DNA from: Deltaproteobacteria bacterium ADurb.Bin151
GTDB taxonomy: Bacteria; Desulfobacterota; Syntrophia; Syntrophales; Smithellaceae
DNA length: 46,496 nucleotides
NCBI GenBank assembly: GCA_002070455.1
Contig: MWDG01000015.1
Coordinates: 1 to 46,496 of the forward strand
Direction of reading: 5' to 3'
Shown here: in pieces, positions 40,030 to 46,496 of the stretch
How positions within the stretch are numbered: position 1 is the stretch's first letter
How the letters are laid out: every line of letters begins with the position of its first letter
Notes under the pieces: model-generated
Seen by the model: only the letters and a program-made list of their open reading frames with translations
The model's database searches: none
What the model was told of the DNA's origin: nothing
Translations under genes and position numbers: made by a program

Positions 40030-40564
40030 TACCGTCCCCCTCTATTGCGATATCCTGACCAAAACCGTCATCCGGCGAAATCTCAACATATTGATCATAA
40101 ACAGCGGCGACTCCCAGAAAGGGATTCAGAACAAGCGTCATCCTCTCTTCATTCTCTCCGAGGTGAATGATCCGCGGAGAGCAGATATTATTCCGGCCAA
40201 ACTTGATTTTTACTGTGCCTTCTGAAATCTTTTCACCTTTCTGATTAATAATGTCCAGAATGGCCACACCGGCCGGAAACTTTTTTGCATTCTTTTTCAT
40301 TTCATCCTTCTTCTCCGGGGTCATATCGGAAGTGATTACATAATAACCTGCCCCGGGGATGTCCAGCACAAGAAGATAATCCATCTGATCACGGACCGCT
40401 TCCACGCGCAGCTGCCGTTCCAGGCCGATGATCTGCCGCGATACTTTTTTGAGGTTGTTCACCGTCAGGATATCGCGAGTCGTGGGCACCGCGAGGGCCA
40501 GAATCACACCGATCAGCCCGACCACCACAATCAGCTCTATGAGTGTAAAACCCCGTTTATTCAA
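40019..40564 (-). CDS. gspH: Type II secretion minor pseudopilin GspH
   Basis: A 181-residue pseudopilin. I place the start at TTG 40564, which overlaps the gspG stop (TTGAATAA) and puts the peptidase site at G5/F6 with E10 (KRGFTLIELIVVVG), a normal leader length. The frame is open for 68 more residues upstream, but that lies wholly within gspG. The rest has the GspH-type LERQLRVEAVRDQMDYLLVLD and FGRNNICSPRIIHL segments. Confidence 0.85.
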   Translation of the reverse strand: MNKRGFTLIELIVVVGLIGVILALAVPTTRDILTVNNLKKVSRQIIGLERQLRVEAVRDQMDYLLVLDIPGAGYYVITSDMTPEKKDEMKKNAKKFPAGVAILDIINQKGEKISEGTVKIKFGRNNICSPRIIHLGENEERMTLVLNPFLGVAAVYDQYVEISPDDGFGQDIAIEGDGSAL

Positions 40565-41009
40565 TTTCCCAGTTATTGATGTCCTTATCAAAGTCTTCTC
40601 CACCCGGTTCCCCGTCAGCACCGTAACTGGTAATATCAAAGTCTCCGTGGCTTCCGGGACATACATAAACAAATTCATTTTTCCAGGGATCTTTGGGAAC
40701 CTTCCCTTTTTCCAGATAGCCTCCCTTGCGCCAGTTTTTCGGAAGTTTGCCCGAGGTGGGAGCTTCAACCAGGGCTTTCAGGCCCTGTTCAGTAGTGGGA
40801 TAACTGCCATTATCCAGCTTGTACATTTTCAGCGCCGTTTCGATTCCGACAATCTGCATTTTTGCCGTCTGCTGCTTGGCCTTGTCTGATTCACCCATGA
40901 AACGAGGAAGAATAATACCGGCCAGCAACCCTAAAATGACGATGACCACCATCAGCTCAATGAGTGTGAAACCGGCTTCCCTGTTATGGTCTTCTCTGTG
41001 TTTTTTCAT
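40557..41009 (-). CDS. gspG: Type II secretion major pseudopilin GspG
   Basis: The 150-residue main subunit of the pseudopilus. Peptidase site G13/F14 with E18 (EAGFTLIELMVVIVILGLLAGIILPRFMG) is followed by the GspG core MYKLDNGSYPTTEQGLKALVEAPT and the calcium-binding C-terminus SYGADGEPGGEDFDKDINNW. ATG 41009 with AAGGGG upstream is chosen over an open extension of 41 residues. The MITE-like copy 2 lies immediately upstream, between gspF and gspG. Confidence 0.95.
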   Translation of the reverse strand: MKKHREDHNREAGFTLIELMVVIVILGLLAGIILPRFMGESDKAKQQTAKMQIVGIETALKMYKLDNGSYPTTEQGLKALVEAPTSGKLPKNWRKGGYLEKGKVPKDPWKNEFVYVCPGSHGDFDITSYGADGEPGGEDFDKDINNWEIE

Positions 41010-41041
41010 AATCAACCCCTTTTTAACAACCAAATTTTCAA

Positions 41042-41161
41042 GGCTTTGTAAAAACGCCATAGGCAAGGCATGCGAGGTCTGAGGAATGAGGCGTACTTTT
41101 TCTGTACGCCGCAATGACGAAAGACGAAGCATAATGATGCATATGGTGCTTTAACAAAGCC
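41042..41161. repeat. MITE-like inverted-repeat element, copy 2
   Basis: A 120-bp element with terminal inverted repeats GGCTTTGT/ACAAAGCC and a central hairpin GGCGTAC-TTTTTCT-GTACGCC. Its inner part aligns with copy 1 (25368-25492): GCAAGGC, GAGGCGTA, TACGCCGCA.TGAC and GCA.CAT blocks in the same order and spacing. It ends one base before the gspF stop codon and lies within the gsp operon, so transcription must pass through it. Confidence 0.75.
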
Positions 41162-41162
41162 G

Positions 41163-42389
41163 TCACCTGACGAGCTGGTTCATTTCAAAAATCGGCAATA
41201 ATATCGAAAAAACAATAAAGCCGACAATCAAGCCCATCAGCAGGATCATCACCGGTTCCAAAAGGGATGTCATGACCATGACATCCGACTGGGCTTCTGT
41301 TTCATATGCAACGGCAATGCGATTGAGCATTTTTTCCAGAGAACCGGTCTGTTCCCCGATGGCGATCATTTCCGTTACCATCGGCGGGAAAAGACCACTT
41401 GCCGCCAGCGGAGCGGCCAGGCTCTGCCCTTCTTCCACTTCTTTGGCTGCCCGGTTAATCGCCTCTCCGATATAAACATTATTGACGACATTGCGCACAA
41501 TTTCCATGGCCGAAAGCAGCGGCACGCCGCTTTGCAGAAGCGTTGCCAGCGTCCGTGAAAAACGCGCAATGGCGATTTTCATATTCACCGCCCCCCAGAC
41601 AGGCGCTTTGAGGCGAAATGAATCCCAGAAAGCACGCCCGGCCTGAGTTCCTGTCGTAAAATATTTGAAAGCGGCAATCCCGGCGAAGAGGATCAGTAAA
41701 ATCAGCCACCAAAAAGATTTCAGGAAATTACTGACGGCAATCAGGACGATGGTGATCATCGGAAGCGTTTGCTCCATATCAGCAAAGATTCCTGTAATCT
41801 TCGGCACGACAAAAGTCATGAGCAGAAGAATGACCAGTGAACCGACCAGGAGCATGATCAGCGGGTAGGCCAGCGCAGAGCGGATTTTACTGACCAGTTC
41901 CTGCTGGCCTTCGCTGAAGTCGGCCAGACGCTCCAGGACCAGATTGATCGTGCCGGAGGCTTCACCGGCCTTGACCATGTTGATGTAAAAAGGCGGAAAG
42001 ATGCGTGGAAAGTTTTCCATGCTGGCCGTCAGGCTTTTTCCTTCATTGAGATCAGCGCGGATCTGGGCCAGGATTTTCTGCAGCAGCGGATTCCTTGTTT
42101 GTGCCAGCAAAACCGTAAAGGAAGGCACCAGCGGAATCCCGGCACCCAGAAGCGTGGAGAGTTGACGGGTAAAAATCGAAACCTCTTTGGCTGAAATCTT
42201 TTGCAGAAAATTGATTTCCAGCGCACTGGAGAGCGCGGAACTTTTTTTCTCTTTCGCCTGACGGATCTCTACGGGATAAATCCCTCCATCCCGAAGTGCC
42301 TGCCTGGCCGCCGTAACACCGGGAGCGTCCACAAAGCCTTTTCGCTCGCGTCCCCTGCTGTCCAACGCCACATATTCAAAGACACTCAT
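41163..42389 (-). CDS. gspF: Type II secretion inner-membrane platform protein GspF
   Basis: A 408-residue polytopic protein with two T2SSF domains (about 70-190 and 270-390) and three membrane helices. LSTLLGAGIPLVPSF, INMVKAGEASGTINLVLERLADF and MIAIGEQTGSLEKMLNRIAVAYE are family signatures. ATG 42389 with GGAG nine bases upstream is preferred over a five-residue longer start. First gene of the gsp operon; the promoter is presumably in 42405-42505, but I see no convincing boxes. Confidence 0.94.
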   Translation of the reverse strand: MSVFEYVALDSRGRERKGFVDAPGVTAARQALRDGGIYPVEIRQAKEKKSSALSSALEINFLQKISAKEVSIFTRQLSTLLGAGIPLVPSFTVLLAQTRNPLLQKILAQIRADLNEGKSLTASMENFPRIFPPFYINMVKAGEASGTINLVLERLADFSEGQQELVSKIRSALAYPLIMLLVGSLVILLLMTFVVPKITGIFADMEQTLPMITIVLIAVSNFLKSFWWLILLILFAGIAAFKYFTTGTQAGRAFWDSFRLKAPVWGAVNMKIAIARFSRTLATLLQSGVPLLSAMEIVRNVVNNVYIGEAINRAAKEVEEGQSLAAPLAASGLFPPMVTEMIAIGEQTGSLEKMLNRIAVAYETEAQSDVMVMTSLLEPVMILLMGLIVGFIVFSILLPIFEMNQLVR

Positions 42390-42505
42390 GTGACCATACT
42401 CCACACTGAAAATTCATGATTTAACTAATGAAATGATGTTTAACATAATTTCATCAATGATTCAAATGGTTCTGCCGCAAGGACAGGGGGGATTCTCCAT
42501 GGAAT

Positions 42506-42535
42506 AAAGCCAACAGCAATGGTTCTGCCGGCTTT
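42506..42535 (-). terminator. Possible terminator between the hydrolase gene and gspF
   Basis: AAAGCC..CAG pairs with CTG..GGCTTT (42506-42516 with 42525-42535), with a mismatched pair of bases in the stem; on the minus strand it is followed by ATTCC, a weak T-tract. It separates the 44863-42549 gene group from the gsp operon. Confidence 0.35.
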
Positions 42536-42548
42536 TGCTGCCAAACTT

Positions 42549-43214
42549 CTATTTCATTTTCCGGATGCGCACTTCGATGCCCTTCTCCTCTTTCAGCAGG
42601 CCGACAAGTTTTGCCGTGTCCGTTTCTCTCTGATGATAGGGATACAGGATTTTCGGATAGAAAGCCCTCGCCGCGTCGGCAACCATTTCGGGCGTCATAG
42701 TATAGGGAAGATTCATCGGCAGAAACGCGATGTCGATGTCTTTGAGCTCTTTCATTTCCGGAATATTTTCCGTGTCCCCCGCAAAATAAACCCGCTTATC
42801 CCCTAAAGTGACCACATAGCCGTTTCCAATGCCTTTGGGATGAAAGGGCATCCCCGGAGCCCTCATATGTTTGATATTGTATGCTGCAACAGCCTCAATT
42901 TTCAAGCCGTCCACCACCCGGGTCTCACCGTTTTCCATGACAACAATTCCATGAAGGTGCTTTTCCACACCGGGAGTACCGACAATTTTTGTAGCGGCAG
43001 TTTTAACACATTGCACAGCATTCAAATCCATGTGGTCATCATGATCATGGGTAATCAGAATCATATCCGCCCCGGGCAGCATCTTGTAATTTGCTTCACA
43101 CGAAACAGGATCCACATGAATAATCTTATCGTTCCAGGACAACATCAACGAAGCATGCCCCAGAAAACTGATGACCAGGTCACCTTCCGGTGTTTTGATA
43201 ATATCCGACTCCAT
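42549..43214 (-). CDS. Metallo-beta-lactamase-fold hydrolase (UPF0173-like)
   Basis: A 221-residue soluble metal-dependent hydrolase. The zinc motif ITHDHDDHMD, a later His in AAYNIKHMRAPGMPFHPKGIGNGYVV, Asp in YFAGDTENIPEM and the final His in YPYHQRETD are present. This matches the UPF0173/L-ascorbate lactonase-like branch of the superfamily. Substrate unknown. ATG 43214 is preceded by AAGGAG six bases upstream. It follows the HTH protein gene by 25 bases, so the three genes 44863-42549 probably form one unit. Confidence 0.87.
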   Translation of the reverse strand: MESDIIKTPEGDLVISFLGHASLMLSWNDKIIHVDPVSCEANYKMLPGADMILITHDHDDHMDLNAVQCVKTAATKIVGTPGVEKHLHGIVVMENGETRVVDGLKIEAVAAYNIKHMRAPGMPFHPKGIGNGYVVTLGDKRVYFAGDTENIPEMKELKDIDIAFLPMNLPYTMTPEMVADAARAFYPKILYPYHQRETDTAKLVGLLKEEKGIEVRIRKMK

Positions 43215-43239
43215 TATCCTCTCCTTTCCGATCAATTTT

Positions 43240-43893
43240 TCATTTCAGACAAGAAACCGTGTTCATATACCGGGCACTCAGTTCATCCACTGATTCCAGC
43301 CCCAGGCACTTCAGATATGACTTGACAAATCCCTTGAGAAAAACAGCCGGTGGAAGATTCTGTGCCTGACCTTCTTCAATACTCTGGATATGATTTACCC
43401 GTATTTTCGTTTCTTCGGCTATTTGTTCAATGGTCAGCCCCAGTTCGGTTCGGATCTGCTTCAAATCCTGGCCGGACAATACACTTTGCGCCAGGATATC
43501 CTTGATCACCTGGCTTTGACTGATCCTGTCCTTGAGCGCGTCAGAGCTGACAAAAACCGTTCTGGCGGTGGGGCCGCGGCTGATATGAAAAACACTGACA
43601 GGTTTTTTCACTTCCGGCGCGGTTTCTTCTTTTGCATCGATTTCTCCGCGGCGAACCAGTTCGTCATCGTATTCCTTTCTTAACTGGTCGTTGATCAGGG
43701 TCTGGTATGCTTTTTCGATAAGAGCCAGAATCTCTCTCCTCTCCTTTTCCGAAAAGAAAGAATAACTCACCAGGGAACCGGGTTGATACAACTGCATCGC
43801 CGCGTTATAGGCATGCCGTATTTCATACGGAACCGCGTTTGGCTGAAGGTCCAGCATTTCATAATAGTTTAACTGGTTAAAATCTTTCCGCAT
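43240..43893 (-). CDS. J-domain-like plus RodZ-type HTH protein
   Basis: A 217-residue cytoplasmic protein. Residues ~8-85 resemble a DnaJ J-domain (YYEMLDL, helix II EIRHAYNAAMQLY, final RKEYDDEL), but the essential HPD is replaced by QPG, so it cannot stimulate an Hsp70 in the usual way. Residues ~145-210 form an HTH_25 domain like that of RodZ (DLKQIRTELGLTIEQIAEETKIRVNHIQSIEEGQAQNLPPAVFLKGFVKSYLKCLGL). There is no membrane helix, unlike RodZ. Together with the MinD-like ATPase upstream it may form a localisation or regulatory pair; this is inference. Confidence 0.8.
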   Translation of the reverse strand: MRKDFNQLNYYEMLDLQPNAVPYEIRHAYNAAMQLYQPGSLVSYSFFSEKERREILALIEKAYQTLINDQLRKEYDDELVRRGEIDAKEETAPEVKKPVSVFHISRGPTARTVFVSSDALKDRISQSQVIKDILAQSVLSGQDLKQIRTELGLTIEQIAEETKIRVNHIQSIEEGQAQNLPPAVFLKGFVKSYLKCLGLESVDELSARYMNTVSCLK

Positions 43894-43942
43894 GATTAAA
43901 CTCCAGTGGCATCCTTTGCGCCAAAGATTTTATTTTTTCCCG

Positions 43943-44863
43943 TCACATGTAGTGCAACGTCAGTTGTTTGCCCACCGACTCAACAATATGTTTTCCCAGC
44001 TCCCGCAGATCCGAGGCTGTTTTCGTGTAGGGATAGCGTTCCATAAACGAGACCTGCTGACAAATCGCGTCATGAACATGATCATCATAGGCCACGTTCC
44101 CCAAAAACTCCATATTCAGTCCCAAATGTTTTTCAACCATCCGGCTCATCTGCAGTCCGAGAGAAATGTTGTCATGCTTGCGAACCTGATTGATAATGAG
44201 CTTGAAGCGGAATGCACTGAATTCATTCTTGAGCTGTAGATATTTTTCCGGATCCGTCCGGGCAATCACCTTCATCAAACAGTCAGGTTTGTTATAGGAA
44301 CCCTCACCAAATTGCCGGTCCGCCTCCGTTTCCATCTCTTTGAAATCGGTTATATTGAAGCAATAACGGATCCGCCGGAAATAAATGGAGCGGATCAACC
44401 GGTAAACATTTTCAACAGAAGTCGGCTCCGGCGTGGTGATAAAAATGCCGTTTTGAGAAATAAGAAAGAAATCAAGCGTATTGAACGACGTTCCGGCACC
44501 TAAATCCAGCAGAATCCGATCAAAGTCCAGTTTCGCGATTGCGCGCAGGGTCTTGAGTTTCTGCTCGTAGGGCAAGTTGGCGACATCGAAATTATCATGA
44601 GCGCCGCTGATTAGATAGAGGTTTTCAGACGGTGTCTCCACGACCGTGTCTTGCAGAAGGGGAATTTTCTTGCGAATAAAGTCGGAAAACCCTTTTTTGG
44701 GCTCAGGCACACCGACCAGGGTATGCAAATTTGCCGCCCCCAGATCAAGATCGATGATCAGAGTTTTCTTGCCCAGCTCAGCCGACAACCGCCCCAGCGA
44801 ACTGGTAATAAAACTCTTGCCGGAACCGCCCTTCCCCCCGCCAATGGGCCAAACATGCGCCAT
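43943..44863 (-). CDS. MinD/ParA-family ATPase (FlhG/MinD-like)
   Basis: A 306-residue P-loop ATPase. The deviant Walker A GGGKGGSGKS (8-17) with signature Lys, the switch I D-L-D-L-G-A-A-N-L-H segment and ILLDLGAG (Walker B) define the MinD/ParA family; the N-terminus and the length are closest to FlhG-like and orphan MinD proteins. No amphipathic membrane-targeting helix is evident at the C-terminus (GKQLTLHYM). No minC, minE or flagellar genes are in the window. It heads a unit with the J-like/HTH protein (49 bases). Confidence 0.88.
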   Translation of the reverse strand: MAHVWPIGGGKGGSGKSFITSSLGRLSAELGKKTLIIDLDLGAANLHTLVGVPEPKKGFSDFIRKKIPLLQDTVVETPSENLYLISGAHDNFDVANLPYEQKLKTLRAIAKLDFDRILLDLGAGTSFNTLDFFLISQNGIFITTPEPTSVENVYRLIRSIYFRRIRYCFNITDFKEMETEADRQFGEGSYNKPDCLMKVIARTDPEKYLQLKNEFSAFRFKLIINQVRKHDNISLGLQMSRMVEKHLGLNMEFLGNVAYDDHVHDAICQQVSFMERYPYTKTASDLRELGKHIVESVGKQLTLHYM

Positions 44864-45116
44864 AAGCCATCCGCCAATTGATTTGTCTTGCGTTTTTTAT
44901 ATACGATTAATCAATAATATTCAAGCCATAAGTGAAATCAGCCCGCTGTCTTGAACTTAACAAAAAGCTGTCATGGAAGTCTGCTGCCCCGTCAGGTCTG
45001 CCAAAAATCGAATGCATTAAACCGTATAAAAATCTCTGGCGACAACCTGCTTGACTTATCATCATATTGCCTTTAAAAAAACAAGCGATATCCAAAAAAA
45101 CCGGTCGGACAAATGA

Positions 45117-46445
45117 ATGATCGATAGCGAACCGAAAATTAAAGTGGCCCTCCTGCAAAAATGTCCGGAATCCCGAATGAAACTGGAAGGCAATTTTTTT
45201 CTGCCGGACAACCGTGCCTTAACCGGAAAATTATCCGCCCGCGCTGAAAACGGGCAAATCGTTCTTGCCGATTCCGACGGACGGGAAGTCATCCGCCAAA
45301 AAGAAATCTATCTAACCCCCGGTGCATCATCAGACGCGTTTTTTTCCGTTGGGGATGTAAAAATCGGCATTGACTTTCACTGGCAGAGGACCCAGGAGCA
45401 ATCTTTCCGCGGCGCCCTGCTGCTTTCGATGTCCGGCCAAAATGACTTTCATCTTATCAATGTCGTCCCCCTGGAAGACTATCTAGCCTCTGTCATCTCG
45501 TCGGAAATGTCCGCCGAAGCGCCTCTGGAATTTCTTAAAACACAGGCTGTAACGGCCCGCAGCTGGCTGATCGCCATGCTGGCCAAAAAGAAAGCCCCCC
45601 GGCAAACACCACCAGCGATGAACGATAAAAACGAAATCATCCTCTGGCAGGATGTCAACGATCATGAAGGATTTGACGTCTGTGCCGACGACCACTGCCA
45701 GCGGTATCAAGGCATCACCAGAATCATTTCCGAAAATGTCGCACGCGCCATTGATGCCACAAGGGGTTTGTTTCTTGTTTATGACGGCGAAGTTTGTGAT
45801 GCACGCTATTATAAATGCTGTGGCGGACAAACAGAGATTTTTCCATCCGCATGGGAAAACCGGTCTCCTGCCTATCTCCAGAGCATTACCGACAGTGACC
45901 GCGAACATCCACCGATTCAATCGGAGAAGGACGCGGCAGACTGGCTGACCTCCCGGCCGCCCGCATATTGCAACACAGCGGATGCAGAATTGCTGGGCAG
46001 GATCCTGCCGGCCTTTGACCGGGAAACAACGCATTTCTACCGCTGGCAGACGGCCTATACACGGGAGGAACTGGAAACCATTCTCTGCAAAAAATCCGGC
46101 CTTGATTTTGGCAATCTGCAGCATATCATCCCGTTGGAAAGAGGCCCTTCCGGCAGAATTCGCAGGCTGAAAATCATCGGGTCAAAAAGAACCGTCGTCG
46201 TGGGAAAAGAGTTGGAAATCCGCCGCTGGCTTTCGGATAGCCATTTGCTCTCCAGCGCTTTTATTGTAGCCGTTGAACATGATCCGGACGGCCGGATCAG
46301 GCGCTTTATCTTCCATGGCGGCGGATGGGGGCACGGCGTGGGCCTGTGTCAGATCGGCGCGGCGGTGATGGCATCCCAGGGGTATTCTGCGGAAAAAATT
46401 CTGGCGCATTACTTTAGGGGCGCGGTTTTGAAAAAACTTTACTGA
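45117..46445 (+). CDS. SpoIID/LytB-domain protein
   Basis: A 442-residue protein with a full SpoIID domain: LINVVPLEDYLASVISSEMSAEAPLEFLKTQAVTARSWL with catalytic Glu E130, the Cys/His segment VCADDHCQRYQG, CDARYYKCCGGQTE, and the terminal HGGGWGHGVGLCQIGAAVMA. SpoIID is a lytic transglycosylase acting on denuded glycan; Gram-negative relatives are likely cell-wall enzymes. There is no signal peptide, and a stop codon (TGA 45114-45116) lies directly before the ATG in frame, so the start cannot move upstream. The ATG has no good binding site. The 44864-45116 spacer holds nothing recognisable. Confidence 0.9.
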   Translation: MIDSEPKIKVALLQKCPESRMKLEGNFFLPDNRALTGKLSARAENGQIVLADSDGREVIRQKEIYLTPGASSDAFFSVGDVKIGIDFHWQRTQEQSFRGALLLSMSGQNDFHLINVVPLEDYLASVISSEMSAEAPLEFLKTQAVTARSWLIAMLAKKKAPRQTPPAMNDKNEIILWQDVNDHEGFDVCADDHCQRYQGITRIISENVARAIDATRGLFLVYDGEVCDARYYKCCGGQTEIFPSAWENRSPAYLQSITDSDREHPPIQSEKDAADWLTSRPPAYCNTADAELLGRILPAFDRETTHFYRWQTAYTREELETILCKKSGLDFGNLQHIIPLERGPSGRIRRLKIIGSKRTVVVGKELEIRRWLSDSHLLSSAFIVAVEHDPDGRIRRFIFHGGGWGHGVGLCQIGAAVMASQGYSAEKILAHYFRGAVLKKLY

Positions 46446-46496
46446 ACAGGGCACCCGAAATAAAATAACTGGAACCAATACCTCATATCCGGCTAA

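Noticed and set aside
40565..40768. 68-residue N-terminal extension of GspH
   Set aside because: Entirely within gspG in another frame and would place a long insert before the pseudopilin cleavage site.
42466..42530. Repeated ATGGTTCTGCCG (two copies ~55 bases apart)
   Set aside because: Only two short copies, no periodic array; probably chance or a small local duplication.

Overview
The window looks like chromosomal DNA of a Gram-negative deltaproteobacterium (Desulfobacterota), plausibly a syntroph-like anaerobe of the Syntrophales type. This is an inference from gene content: a complete type II secretion (gsp) operon with GspN, the DapL/DapF variant of diaminopimelate synthesis, an acyl-CoA cluster with a 4-hydroxybutyryl-CoA dehydratase-type enzyme, and dispersed palindromic intergenic repeats. 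No phage, complete insertion sequence or CRISPR array is visible.

Layout. 1-600: a gene-free AT-rich stretch and tRNA-Thr(CGT). 607-2667: a membrane phosphoesterase and a methyltransferase. 2805-3951: a two-gene YeeE/YedE-type sulfur transporter with its own promoter. 4197-5715: ribosomal protein S20 (TTG start) and, divergently, a papain-like peptidase with promoter and terminator. 5971-16985 (minus strand): an acyl-CoA metabolism cluster in two transcription units. One starts with a TetR regulator behind an operator-bearing promoter and continues through a dehydratase-type enzyme, an SDR, a dienoyl-CoA reductase-like flavoenzyme, an alpha/beta hydrolase and an acyl-CoA dehydrogenase. The other holds an SDR, a thioredoxin and a crotonase fused to a Cys-rich domain. 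17039-24311: housekeeping genes (proC, hydrolase, yggT, yggU, murJ, serS, two tRNA-Ser, a PilT-type ATPase). 24312-30096 (minus): ychF-like, dapL, dapF, a pyruvate-kinase-C-domain protein and gspE. 30121-42389 (minus): the rest of the gsp operon in the order F-G-H-I-J-K-L-M-N-C-A-B-D-E. 42549-44863 (minus): a metallo-beta-lactamase fold hydrolase, a J-like/HTH protein and a MinD-like ATPase. 45117-46445: a SpoIID-domain protein.

Most notable is the first YeeE/YedE gene. An in-frame TGA (3300-3302) sits exactly where this family has the Cys of its G-C-x-S-G-H-G motif, and reading continues for 42 conserved codons to a stop overlapping the next gene. Right after the TGA the mRNA can fold into a hairpin with a GGUCUG apical loop and a bulged U, the hallmarks of a bacterial SECIS element. 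The simplest reading is a selenocysteine-containing half of a split thiosulfate/sulfur transporter, which an ordinary annotation would truncate at residue 134.

Other points of note are a crotonase gene that appears to make both a fused and a free enzyme, two copies of a ~120-bp inverted-repeat element at gene 3' ends, a TetR operator pair, and strong hairpins between genes of the acyl-CoA operon.
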